Source: RHLJ01 sp048058975 (GTDB lineage Bacteria > Bacteroidota > Rhodothermia > Balneolales > Balneolaceae). Taken from it: a stretch of DNA of 64,000 nt. The stretch spans positions 1 through 64,000 of the forward strand of contig JBLLNP010000002.1 in NCBI GenBank assembly GCA_048058975.1, read 5' to 3'. A model generated the notes under the pieces. That model was not told where the DNA came from. It saw only the letters and a list, made by a program, of their open reading frames with translations, and searched no databases. A program made the position numbers and the translations under genes. Positions 43,801-51,108 of the stretch are shown here, piece after piece (within the stretch, counting starts at the first letter, position 1; each line of letters starts with the position of its first letter).

Positions 43801-46587
43801 CCGGATGGTGGAACGTCAGAAATGAAGTATGATGAACTGGGCAGGTTAAGATTCAGCCAAAGTGAGCAGCAAAAGGCACAGGAAAAGGTAAGCTTTACTT
43901 CGTACGATACTTTTGGACGACCGTTAATAAGCGGTGAAGGTCAGGATAATTTTGGAGGGCTAAATCCCGATGTAAGTTCAAGCTTGGAGACCGATCAAAA
44001 CAATTATATTTCGGTTACTTCCTATGATGATAAACCTTCATCCGGTACATTTCCCTGGTCATTATTTAGTTCTCAAACCGGAAATATTTCCCCGGAAAAT
44101 ACAGATAATGCAGTAGTAGCAGAAGCATATAAAACCAATGGGAAATCGGTTGCTTGGTTAGATTTGGATGAAACCACCGTATCAGGTGATGGGGGAGTGG
44201 TTTCATCTCCGGGTAATATTATTGCGGGTACCAATTACTCGGTTAGCACGAATGCAACTCTAAAGATGGAGTCTGCAAGTAAGATTATTCTGGAACCTGG
44301 ATTTACCGCTTCACAGGGAGCAAGTTTTAATGCATACATTGCAGAAGGATTAGGTGCAGGTGTAAATAATAATGACCAAGACTGGCAGGCCAAATATTAT
44401 AGTTACGATTTTGAAGGAAAGTTGATCAAAAAATGGATATTAACTCAGGATAAGCCGGAGCTAAGAACCGAGATAGCATATACCTATAATGATGCCGGGC
44501 AGGTGTTGCGCCAGCATACAAAAGTAGGTACGAGCCAACATTTGTATCATTTCTATAGTTATGATGCACTCGGTAGGCTTATCAAAGTATATATCAGTAC
44601 CACATCGACAAGACCTTCAACCCCATTGGTTACTTATACCTACGATTCTCAAGGTAGAATGGAACAACGAAACATAGACGGAGTAGATTTGGCAGATGTA
44701 TCTTATAATTTTGATTCTTCAGGAAGATTAAATGAGATAATAGCCGGTTATTATGATTTTTATGAAGAATTAATCTACAATACAGATGGCACTATCTCCG
44801 AAATGATTATGAATACCTATGATGGAAATCAACCGACTTCTTCTTCATATTTATATAGTTATGATAACCTAAATCGATTAACTCTGGGGGATTTTGATGG
44901 AAACGCAAGTAACAATAATGAAAGTGTAAACTACGATAAGCATGGTAACATACAAACACTGAGCCGTCATCATTTTTCTACCCAACTGGATAATCTAACC
45001 TATAACTACCAGACAGGTACCAACAAACTTACATCCGTAACGGATGCAATAGCAACTACACCAGAAAGCTGGGATGCTGAAGATGCTACCTATCAGTACG
45101 ATTTGGATGGAAGCATGATAGCCTCTACAAAATCCGGAGGAGGAGCATTTGATCATATTTCTTACGGAACCTCTAAACTTCCAGTTACTATCTCGGTTGA
45201 TGATGATACAGAGTTAATATATAGGTACAATTCTGAGGGATGGAGAACGCATGCGAAAGTTGTAGATAAAAGTACAGGGAATGTAATTCATGAAGAGTTT
45301 TACATTATGGATGGTGCTACCACATTGGGAGTTGCAGATGCAAACGGGAACATTAAATACTGGAATTTATTTGGCCAGGATCTGTTTGGTAGGATGGAGC
45401 TTAGCCCACAGGTAAAAAAGAAATACTATGTAAAAGACCATCTGGGTTCTACCCGGCAAGTGATTGACGACTCCGATACGATGGTAGAAACCTATGATTA
45501 TTATCCATTCGGAGCGGTGCTTCGTTCTAACCTTTCCAATGGAGAAACCAAAGAAACCTTTACCGGCAAAGAGCTGGATGAAGAAAGTGGGCTACACTAT
45601 TTTGGTGCCCGTTATTACGATGCCGCACTCGGCCGCTGGAGTGTAATGGATCCGGCCGGGCAGTATGCTACACCATATGGATATAATGGTGGAAATCCAG
45701 TTATGTATATAGACCCTAATGGGGAATTTGCATTTATTCCTATTGCAATAGGAATAATGGTTGGAGCTTCTTTAGGTTCTATGAGAGCAGGAATGAATGG
45801 TGAAAACCCCTATGAAGGGATGATAAAAGGAGCTATAGTTGGGGGGGTAAGTGGAGCTTTAGGTCAAATTGGGGGTGGGTCTTTGATAGCCGATATGGCT
45901 TGGGCAGCTTCAGAAGGAGTTGTAACAAATGGAGTCTCTAATGCAATGAATAGGGATCAATTTTTTGAAAATGCAGGTAGAGCCGGGATTGCTTCTGCTG
46001 GAACAAGTTTTCTCTTTAATTTACCTGAAGCAATTCAGAATACACGAGATGGATTTGGTTTTAATACAGATATTGGATCATTTCAAAAAGCTGCCAAGGA
46101 GGCTGTTTCCAATGGTGTTGTTGATCCTTCTAAAGCACAAAGAGCACTTGATTTTTGGGTCGATAGATTTGGAGGGCCTAAATTAAGTTATATTCCAACG
46201 AAAAACTCATCGGGGGGCTTAAATGCTTCAAATGTTAATCCAAGAACTGGAGATGTAAGTATTTCTGGAGTGAACTTCATACAAGGTCCTAAACATGTAA
46301 CTCGCACTATTGTACATGAATCTGCTCATTATTACAAGTCTATTGTTTGGACTTCAGGACCAGGAAGTAGTACTAATGGATTTAGAATTGAAGGTGCAGG
46401 TGAAATTGGTAACCCTCATGGAACTATTGGTTATTATGATGCTATAAAAGAAGCAGGCAGATATAATATTGGTTATCATGCAGTAGCAAAAGGATCTGGG
46501 AATGGCTTCACATCACCTTTAGTTCCAGTTGCATGGAAGTCTTTTGGTTGGAAAAAATGGTTATATCAAGTTCCAGTAAGATTTTAA
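37801..46587 (+). CDS. Giant RHS protein with putative metallopeptidase tip (island B)
   Basis: A 2928-aa exported protein (signal peptide ending 'PQVTAQ'). In order: SpvB-like N-domain ('GDVNLPINLLTV', 'GLGWSMDYDKIVV'), PKD-like domain (about 310-400), a beta-rich region, a LamG/CBM-like domain (about 1395-1560, e.g. 'LGFQFRTTSYGCFW'), a second CBM-like domain (about 1670-1800), YD repeats, and the RHS core ('KDHLGSTRQVIDD', 'YYPFGAVLRS', 'GKELDEESGLHYFGARYYD', 'YIDPNGEF', ending near 2640). The tip (2641-2928) opens with a glycine-rich hydrophobic stretch and contains 'TRTIVHESAHYY': an HExxH zinc-peptidase motif at residues 2839-2843. A peptidase effector is inferred; a third ligand is not identified with certainty. 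Confidence 0.88.
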   Translation: MIKKLKIFILMLSFLAAVVPQVTAQERSTQSPEVQSFFLNPDLKGAGQNSVNLYSGDVNLPINLLTVTGRGGLSANVSAFYNSNIQNQRDIWALEAPTSILGLGWSMDYDKIVVDHKNTGTIHDDDFYLVSGGSSNELIMTSSSGGVRTFETKNYQFWKITYTKNSTTEEWEIVKEDGTKFVYGGSFQTTNGLKSSTGNVIQWGVKWGNWIGSSMRTSGQSQHAIAWNLSKVENTWGDAISYEYLAIEEEVGRFGEPDAVEPKTHTKASYLKKIKTPEGKEVEFFYGDKHPDEYIDPHQELTDPYEIYLDFNGPTALEEGENGVWNSVVGNTSGTVSYNWEYQYQGDQTWYNGGTGSTLSTSFMPFDDSYTINLKLTVTDSQNSKSITKFVRIFPSGNINNPQPACSNGCSTIPDISSAPLTSTTHYEPDAYQEKFESKFLNRIQVTNETGRVLYFIDFGYGSYGSPGDPEFKRLLTSITHEYPNGEALPDLKFSYYSSNDTHPAGLKKVTYPTGAEVSYTYSEKTINKSDREKLISAPSGGYDNPRVFIASDYVVVTWKQEDDADPDPDDDIYLQVYTWEGEWVKFDYGVIENTGDIINISSTGTYDVQNFEIFLEKDFFLFVSDFYEIESATSVIFGSVYRRRAISFMNDKTKKGNWDATILTGRSPFNFEPAGFVYGSISSKADVALGKNYIAISNLSSSDLYTYKWDGKDWIDNYETHSYYGGNNGFLGGSANYFVMNELSSSNDKNYIFYIDELGRWGSTNSTAGSMSSSISGFGYYDKNYISTGNSLFSLSLNGENNHIMKLSESYAISQSLDLGVELERDPVFISSDETVLFAQSATNISRAYRFNGNSWVQAPTSFFSDGSYTMSVGLDLVVKRLLPRTGENGSFIKFNPNSNSWSSNTLIDDNVSYVSGEYLYTDVAGNLFIFGKKPYFTQPNGISSSLGSLYQASGRAIEYNSIRTGFNFVAYNTLLCNGSGGSCNGQSLSDKKARAFIVKNGAVETNSIDLGSYSVYDAGSQQSTLVGASIVVGYDASLGSMENSSQLKLFKFNDSKFTGDIKDYPVTKVEINNGFKTSANEFEYVTSTATVDASGYVAQYNEVKSYMGLKSQNEGYTVSYFFNGLSNTDLPGTTDDYPVNSSFTNADNYLNQVKGLSYRTEARNSNDEVISETENYWEVTEVPILRVSDSGQIDLAYYVRQRKTENTTDGFFTYSETEYNSENGLPIKTLSVNYDIDGTNEYTISSEVTYAYEKYSSLESLNIISQPTEQREYVQRTGSTKLLTSKSVSTWKDWGSGKWAPHASYVWKGTGSSTFSNASNWGTITSPDTPSDWIKFSEITQIDNYGNPTETLGADGIYTTSVLGFDGTRTIANFNNAQKSEVRADGFDEEGNPGNSSLNWNNFSGGTWNNEDGVLKVSKSGSTEGYLQTQNGIDHSSSIIEFDVRFTGGGNTDWLGFQFRTTSYGCFWSDCGTWLKIQKNGAISLNRVTSMNLSSGNISGSMKTWRHVRLVSIPDGTIKVYVDGVLITELLSNHEVTEQYFGFIIHNASAEIDNFRIYPNDATATSVGYDPDYLYPILKSDVNGYLTRTVRDKNHQVMEILDADDFVISTGTSVLSRQKSGGNFVISSPNATYSSSYPSHNAVRNSGGEYGETIMPIPWQGASSDAAQRSDTSDAYSGYTSLVFSPNYSTDEMFQFIGDPEFLWQGKKYYLSFRAKINWAPSAPTLTISLQKEDGSGNTLSVKTTNSFALNTTNWYFFEAEISTGGGEYFTWNNEDYASKIVITANIQGVDYIIDDLYLGEVIHGNESRPGYSVTFSDASGNPVQSQSWNGANYSVSHTEYDDLGRQWKNWWPYEYNTGGKYDSGFSSRSPNYSETEYYSDPLSRVKSEKPVGSVAQTINYSYGNEIYNGVRFAKTTVTDLGGTASKSFSDYSGNNVLTISAVGTSEEITSGSIYDPYTKTSEYRPPNYFAPPSPSIATDWVSTAENDFLGSTISGTSPDGGTSEMKYDELGRLRFSQSEQQKAQEKVSFTSYDTFGRPLISGEGQDNFGGLNPDVSSSLETDQNNYISVTSYDDKPSSGTFPWSLFSSQTGNISPENTDNAVVAEAYKTNGKSVAWLDLDETTVSGDGGVVSSPGNIIAGTNYSVSTNATLKMESASKIILEPGFTASQGASFNAYIAEGLGAGVNNNDQDWQAKYYSYDFEGKLIKKWILTQDKPELRTEIAYTYNDAGQVLRQHTKVGTSQHLYHFYSYDALGRLIKVYISTTSTRPSTPLVTYTYDSQGRMEQRNIDGVDLADVSYNFDSSGRLNEIIAGYYDFYEELIYNTDGTISEMIMNTYDGNQPTSSSYLYSYDNLNRLTLGDFDGNASNNNESVNYDKHGNIQTLSRHHFSTQLDNLTYNYQTGTNKLTSVTDAIATTPESWDAEDATYQYDLDGSMIASTKSGGGAFDHISYGTSKLPVTISVDDDTELIYRYNSEGWRTHAKVVDKSTGNVIHEEFYIMDGATTLGVADANGNIKYWNLFGQDLFGRMELSPQVKKKYYVKDHLGSTRQVIDDSDTMVETYDYYPFGAVLRSNLSNGETKETFTGKELDEESGLHYFGARYYDAALGRWSVMDPAGQYATPYGYNGGNPVMYIDPNGEFAFIPIAIGIMVGASLGSMRAGMNGENPYEGMIKGAIVGGVSGALGQIGGGSLIADMAWAASEGVVTNGVSNAMNRDQFFENAGRAGIASAGTSFLFNLPEAIQNTRDGFGFNTDIGSFQKAAKEAVSNGVVDPSKAQRALDFWVDRFGGPKLSYIPTKNSSGGLNASNVNPRTGDVSISGVNFIQGPKHVTRTIVHESAHYYKSIVWTSGPGSSTNGFRIEGAGEIGNPHGTIGYYDAIKEAGRYNIGYHAVAKGSGNGFTSPLVPVAWKSFGWKKWLYQVPVRF

Positions 46588-46592
46588 ATATT

Positions 46593-47057
46593 ATGAGATT
46601 AGCATTTATATTTTTTTTTCTGATGTTTTCTGGTTTTAATAGTTGGGTCGATTTAAATACTTTAGAAAATATTGATATTAAAATCATTGATCTAGAATGT
46701 ATCGACAATACTACTTCAGTCATAAATTTCTCTGTCAAAAATAACAATGAAGGTAGTTTAAGGGTAAATTCAGATGGCTTTATTTTTAAAGGGCTTTTTC
46801 TTGATTCTGGTGAGGAAGTAAGTCCAAGAGTTATGTATGATCCAATAAGATTTAAATCAGGTGATGAAATCATAGTTGGTTTTAATGAAGAGGCTACAAT
46901 AGAAGTAGTTTTTCATGATTTACAATATTATAAACTTGATAAAGACTTATCTTATTTAATTGAATTCGAATATTTGAACTCAAAAAAAAAATTATTTAAA
47001 AGTACTTTCGAAAGAATTCCAATAAAACCTAAAAAGACAAAGATTTGTAATACTTAG
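46593..47057 (+). CDS. Small exported protein, candidate immunity protein for the island B tip
   Basis: A protein of 154 aa starting 5 bp after the RHS stop. The ATG at 46593 gives a hydrophobic N-terminus 'MRLAFIFFFLMFSGFNSW' that looks like a signal peptide; the frame is open further upstream but inside the RHS gene. The rest is beta-rich ('TTSVINFSVKNNNEGSLRV', 'IEVVFHDLQYYKLD') and reads like an Ig-type beta-sandwich or peptidase-inhibitor fold. No family recognised. If the tip acts in the periplasm or at the surface, an exported immunity protein would fit. Position is the main argument. Confidence 0.6.
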   Translation: MRLAFIFFFLMFSGFNSWVDLNTLENIDIKIIDLECIDNTTSVINFSVKNNNEGSLRVNSDGFIFKGLFLDSGEEVSPRVMYDPIRFKSGDEIIVGFNEEATIEVVFHDLQYYKLDKDLSYLIEFEYLNSKKKLFKSTFERIPIKPKKTKICNT

Positions 47058-47068
47058 TTCACTCCTCA

Positions 47069-47520
47069 AGATGTTTTAAGTCTGTGACTTAAAACTGGTT
47101 GTACAGCAAGACTTTGTCTTGCATTAAGGGCAGATGCTTTAACTTCAATCCGTAGCTCTGCTGCGTGATGCATTTCAGGAAGCCTGCTTCCAGTATTCCC
47201 AGATGTTTTAAGTCTGTGACTTAAAACTGGAAGAATAGCAAGACTCTGTCTTGCATGAAGGGCAAATGCCTTGACTTCAATCTTTAGCTCTGCATCGTGT
47301 TGCATTTCAGAAAGCCCTGCTTCCAGTATTCGCAGGATTAAAATCCTTGCTTGTTTATGTTCTTATCAGTGCGTTTTGATCTGCCCCGAATATAATCAAG
47401 AAAGAGTTTTAACTCTTGGGTTCAATACTCCAAAAGTTTGCGAAGGTTGTTCTCTCTCATTTTCACCTGTTCCTTTTTTCCAATTGGTCTGATGCATTAC
47501 CCGTCTGACTAATTGCTACT
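47069..47520. repeat. Composite palindromic repeat block, copy 2 (downstream of the island B RHS gene)
   Basis: The same kind of block as 28332-28800, in the same orientation and with the same order of elements. It has TTTTAAGTC-TGT-GACTTAAAA at 47074-47094 and again at about 47206-47226, so a unit of about 132 bp is tandemly duplicated here. GCAAGAC-TTT-GTCTTGC follows each. Then come AGGATT-AA-AATCCT, the segment reading 'GATCTGCCCCGAATATAATC', AAGAGTT-TT-AACTCTT, and the diverged long arms CAATTGGTCTGATG / CCGTCTGACTAATTG. Spurious ORFs in this region are not credible genes. Confidence 0.85.
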
Positions 47521-47548
47521 CTACTTAACCTCGTTAACCTCATTCCCA

Positions 47549-47815
47549 AGCTCTGCAGCGGAACGCCGGCCGGAGGCTCTGCCTCAACCAAAAATGAGAA
47601 GAGGGTAAGAGTGCGGAAGCTAAAAACAGGCGGAGCCTGAATATAAGCTTCCGCTGTGGAGCTACGGAACCAGAAAAAATAGGAACAAAATAAAATCCAG
47701 TCAGACATTGCGAGGAGGCTAATTTTAAAGACGAGAGTAAAATAATATCGACGAAGCAACCTCTATTATTGAGTAATTATCCAGAGATTGCTTCGCTACG
47801 GTCGCAATGACGGTC
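47549..47815. repeat. Two nested imperfect inverted repeats (mobile palindrome type)
   Basis: First, AGCTCTGCAGCGGAA near 47550 matches in inverted orientation TTCCGCTGTGGAGCT near 47650-47665 (two mismatches), with a further GGAGGCTCTGCCTC / GGCGGAGCCTG pairing inside, so about 115 bp could fold into one hairpin. Second, CATTGCGAGGAG (from 47706) pairs with the TCGCAATG near 47802-47810, and GAAGCAACCTC pairs with GAGATTGCTTC. This second motif is of the widespread 'CATTGCGA...GAAGCAATC' intergenic palindrome type seen in many bacterial genomes. No coding content. The region separates the island B RHS locus from the convergent tail-fibre gene. Confidence 0.7.
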
Positions 47816-47821
47816 AGAAAC

Positions 47822-48802
47822 CTACTGCTTCTTCAAGTCCTCAACCTCTGCCCTCAGCTCAGCATTTTCCTGTTGTAGTAATTCCATGTCTTTCCGGAAT
47901 TCAATCATATATAAGGTCATCTCTTCCATTTTCTTAAGCAGCAGCATATTCATTTCACCAAGTATAATTCCGTTTTCTTCCATTTCTTTTGCTGAGGGAA
48001 TTTCCGGCAGATGCTTATTGGCTTTTATGAAGGCCTCAATTTCAGAAAGAGAAGGCAGGGCGTAATCTTCCTCAAAAACATAATCCGGACCGGGCACATT
48101 CAAATCTACAATCACTTCCTCCGAATGGATTTTACCCTTTACAGTAAGTGCCTGATCCGGGTTGGTGGTGCCAATGCCTACTTTGCCATCACGATTAACC
48201 ATGAAATCTGTTCTGCTTAATCCACTATCCCAATTAGTAGTATCTATACCGCTTCTGCCAACAATAAAGCCCTTTGATTCGGAGACAATAATTGCCTGCT
48301 GATTTGTGATGGCGGTATTTCCTCCGGATGCGATATAAATATTGTCATTGTAATCCGTGTTATAGTCAAACTGAAAAATGGGGTGAGAAGTGGAGTTGGT
48401 CCAATCAGATCTGTTTTGGAAAAGTTGAAAATAACCCGCGTTACCATATAGTTTTGTTGAACTATTGCCAAGGAAAATATTTGAGAAGCGTGCATTTCCA
48501 TTAACATGAAGTTTTTCACTAGGAGAAGAAGTTCCAATACCAAGATTTCCCTTATTCATAATCATATCTCCCGAACCGGTTTTCCAGTAAGAAAACCAAC
48601 CTCCGTCATCGGGGCTGTATATTCCAAATGCGGTATTAGTACTAGGCTTTGCCATAATCCAGTAACGATTCTCATTTGGAATTTCAAATCGTAATTGGTC
48701 AATGGTATGAGTAAGCTTTAATGTTGAGTAGGTAGCAGATTGAGCGACTAAGGTAGCTTGGGTAGTACATATGGTTAATAGAAAAAGCAGGAATTTTTTC
48801 AT
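47822..48802 (-). CDS. Secreted tail-fibre-like protein 7 (minus strand, end of island B)
   Basis: A 326-aa member. The signal peptide ends 'ATLVAQ'. The body has 'NLGIGTSSPSEKLHVNG' and 'KVGIGTTNPDQALTVKG' repeats, then the 'HSEEVIVDLNVPGPDYVF' variant of the conserved module and a Glu-rich coiled coil. Its module is closer to that of protein 5 (also minus strand, also at the far end of an island) than to protein 6, its island partner. It is divergent from the pseudopilin operon that begins at about 48.9 kb. Confidence 0.8.
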   Translation of the reverse strand: MKKFLLFLLTICTTQATLVAQSATYSTLKLTHTIDQLRFEIPNENRYWIMAKPSTNTAFGIYSPDDGGWFSYWKTGSGDMIMNKGNLGIGTSSPSEKLHVNGNARFSNIFLGNSSTKLYGNAGYFQLFQNRSDWTNSTSHPIFQFDYNTDYNDNIYIASGGNTAITNQQAIIVSESKGFIVGRSGIDTTNWDSGLSRTDFMVNRDGKVGIGTTNPDQALTVKGKIHSEEVIVDLNVPGPDYVFEEDYALPSLSEIEAFIKANKHLPEIPSAKEMEENGIILGEMNMLLLKKMEEMTLYMIEFRKDMELLQQENAELRAEVEDLKKQ

Positions 48803-48891
48803 TGTTTTCTCCGGTAATTTATCATTAGTATATGCTTCGTTAGTATAGTTTTTTATAGGTTTAAATTAAAGCTTATACTTAGTTTTAATGA

Positions 48892-50280
48892 TTGATTATC
48901 ATTCGTTTGAGAATAACTTTTTACATAAAAAAAATAATACATCAGGAACAAGGCTCTGCCCTGGCAACCGTATTAATTATTTCGGTGATCATTTCATTAT
49001 TTATTGGGGCTATTTTTTCAGGGATCATACTTCAGTCCAGGTTTATTCAACGGGATATCAATTATACAAAAGCATTATACGCGGCAGAAGAAGGGGGATT
49101 TCGTTTTCTTAATTCTTTTTCTGTAAATGAATTTTCGGAGACGCCGGGGAGTGTAATCACAAAGGAAGAAGGAGGCACGATTACTAAGTCTGTTCCCTTT
49201 GGTGGGTTTCTGGACGTACAATCAACTGCGGAAGTATCCGGTCAGAAGAGAACAGTGAGAATGTTGGCAGGAACTAAAAGCGGTTCGGTTTTCGGAAAAG
49301 CAGTTGCCTTGGGAGATAGCACCTCAGCTCTTACAGTAACCGGAAATACTATAATCAGAGGTGATGTGGTAACATATAACACCGCTGTAAAAGCAGAAAA
49401 TTTTAAAGGGGTTCCTTTTCAGGGCAGTTTTGATGGAGAACAGGTTTCGTTCAGTGATAGCTTTAGATTTCCCCGGGTAGAAACCGCCATGTTTGAGCTA
49501 CAGGAAAATCACTTTAACTCGCTGTTCGAAAACCAGGGTATTTCCAGGTTTTCAAGCGGGTACAGGGGGGCACCAACTACAGATTTTCAACAAGGAGATA
49601 CGCTTCTTTTTTCTGAAAACACAGAATGGACCAGTAATCAACGTGTAGGGTTTCCAATGGATATGACCATCATTGTAGATGGAAACTTTATCCTTAATGG
49701 TGATTACCAATTCCGGCCATTTACAAAAATCATTGTAAAAGATACCTTATTGGTTGGAGGAACTGTTTCAGGAAAAAACATCCTACTGTTTGCCGGGAAA
49801 TCCCTTCAGATTGGAGGTGGTGCTTCCATTAGCGCCCAGGTAATGTCAGAGGGTAGTATTGTAATCAGGGATGATGCGTATCTTCAATACCCAAGTATGG
49901 TGTATTCATCTAAAGAAAGTTATCAGGGAGGAGAAAGGGAAGTTATCAATATTACAGGGCGTTCAATTATTGATGGATTGGTTCTTTACTCTTCAAAAAC
50001 AAATTTGTTTACTCAGGATTTGCTTCGTGTTAAAATTGATACAGATGCTACAGTGCGAGGTGGGGTGTTCAATGCAGGTCAAACCGAGCTGCTTGGTACT
50101 GTTTTGGGTAGCGTGGTTACCCATCAGTTTTATTTTTATGAGTCGCCGACCAGTTATATTAATTGGTTAAAAGATATTACGATTGATGTAAGCCAGCGCC
50201 CTCCAAGCTTTGTCATCCCATTGGGTTTTGCAGATTCCACAAAGTATGAACTAGTAGATTGGTATGAAATTAAAGAATAA
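48892..50280 (+). CDS. GspK/PilX-like minor pilin with beta-solenoid-like body
   Basis: A 462-aa protein whose N-terminus has a prepilin-like helix: 'HQEQGSALATVLIISVIISLF', then 'YAAEEGGFRF' as in PilX/GspK proteins, which lack Glu5. Start uncertain: TTG at 48892, or another codon closer to the helix. Unlike GspK, the rest is strongly beta with hydrophobic/glycine periodicity ('NTIIRGDVVTYNTAV', 'GGTVSGKNILLFAGKSL', 'ISAQVMSEGSIVIRDDAYL', 'TVRGGVFNAGQTELLGTVLG'), resembling a bactofilin-like or right-handed beta-solenoid. It may form the tip of the pseudopilus. First gene of a four-gene operon; ends 14 bp inside the next gene. Confidence 0.72.
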   Translation: MIIIRLRITFYIKKIIHQEQGSALATVLIISVIISLFIGAIFSGIILQSRFIQRDINYTKALYAAEEGGFRFLNSFSVNEFSETPGSVITKEEGGTITKSVPFGGFLDVQSTAEVSGQKRTVRMLAGTKSGSVFGKAVALGDSTSALTVTGNTIIRGDVVTYNTAVKAENFKGVPFQGSFDGEQVSFSDSFRFPRVETAMFELQENHFNSLFENQGISRFSSGYRGAPTTDFQQGDTLLFSENTEWTSNQRVGFPMDMTIIVDGNFILNGDYQFRPFTKIIVKDTLLVGGTVSGKNILLFAGKSLQIGGGASISAQVMSEGSIVIRDDAYLQYPSMVYSSKESYQGGEREVINITGRSIIDGLVLYSSKTNLFTQDLLRVKIDTDATVRGGVFNAGQTELLGTVLGSVVTHQFYFYESPTSYINWLKDITIDVSQRPPSFVIPLGFADSTKYELVDWYEIKE

Positions 50281-50632
50281 AATAGTCTATTCTGATGAAG
50301 GGTATAGCCTGGTTGAGTCTTTAGTGGCTATGGCCATCTTACTCACTGTATTGGTTCCTTCTGCTATGTTTCTTACGTACATTGGTAACAATGTACTGGC
50401 AAAGGACAAGATTACAAGTTTCAACCATGCCCGGAACCAAATGGAATATGTACTAGCAACCCAAAATGATTCCACGATTGTGAGAAAGTTGGATTCCGAC
50501 TGGTGGGTAAAAAGAAGTATAGCGAATAGTGGTAATCTGAAGGAAATTACCGTGCAAATATTCAAAGATGATACCCTTTCTGAAGCAACGATTACTCTAA
50601 AAACTGCCAGGCTATGGTATTCAGAGAACTAA
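50264..50632 (+). CDS. Minor pseudopilin (GspI-like)
   Basis: A 122-aa prepilin: 'SDEGYSLVESLVAMAILLTVL' contains the processing site after Gly13 with Tyr +1 and Glu +5. A short globular domain follows with 'ARNQMEYVLATQND' and 'KEITVQIFKDD'. 'VESLVAMAIL' is the typical GspI/PilV reading. It overlaps the upstream GspK-like gene by 17 bp and the next gene by 19 bp, so the pseudopilins are translationally coupled. Confidence 0.85.
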   Translation: MKLKNKIVYSDEGYSLVESLVAMAILLTVLVPSAMFLTYIGNNVLAKDKITSFNHARNQMEYVLATQNDSTIVRKLDSDWWVKRSIANSGNLKEITVQIFKDDTLSEATITLKTARLWYSEN

Positions 50633-51108
50633 CAAAAGAAGATGGATATACCATCGTAGAACTAATGATTGCTCTTACAATCATTTCAATAGTGTTATCT
50701 ACTGTAGCTTCAGTTTTTTTATTTGTAAACCGGCAAATGAATAGCTGGAGTGCAGGCGTAGAGTTTTACAATAACTACCAGATCGTGCAAAACAAGGTAT
50801 TTAATGACCTTATAGCCGCTGAGAATATCTCAGTATCTGATACTGCTTTAACTGTTGTTTATTCGGACTATTCAAACACATACAGTTGGCTTGAAAATCA
50901 ATTACACTATAACGGAACAAGGCTAACCGCCTCAGAAGGGGATAGCTTGATGTTAGAAGTCGGGAATAACGAATCAGATGTGAAACTATTCCAATGGTCA
51001 ATCCGGCAAAAAGATGACCGCAAAAACATAGATCAGGAGTTCCTTCTGAATTTAAGAAAACCAGTTTACTGGAAGCCCATGGAACAAGCGAACGCAGGGA
51101 GAAATTAA
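50614..51108 (+). CDS. Minor pseudopilin (GspJ/PilW-like)
   Basis: A 164-aa prepilin: 'KEDGYTIVELMIALTIISIVL', cleavage expected after Gly11, Glu at +5. The body ('QMNSWSAGVEFYNNYQIVQNKVFNDLIAAENI') follows the GspJ/PilW layout. It overlaps the upstream pseudopilin by 19 bp and shares one base with the GspF start (TAATG). With GspK-, I- and G-like proteins in the same window, only a GspH-like subunit is not seen. Confidence 0.83.
   Translation: MVFRELTKEDGYTIVELMIALTIISIVLSTVASVFLFVNRQMNSWSAGVEFYNNYQIVQNKVFNDLIAAENISVSDTALTVVYSDYSNTYSWLENQLHYNGTRLTASEGDSLMLEVGNNESDVKLFQWSIRQKDDRKNIDQEFLLNLRKPVYWKPMEQANAGRN

Noticed and set aside
47066..47759. Several short ORFs in both strands
   Set aside because: All lie in the palindromic repeat block and change or break between tandem units; no signal peptide or domain.
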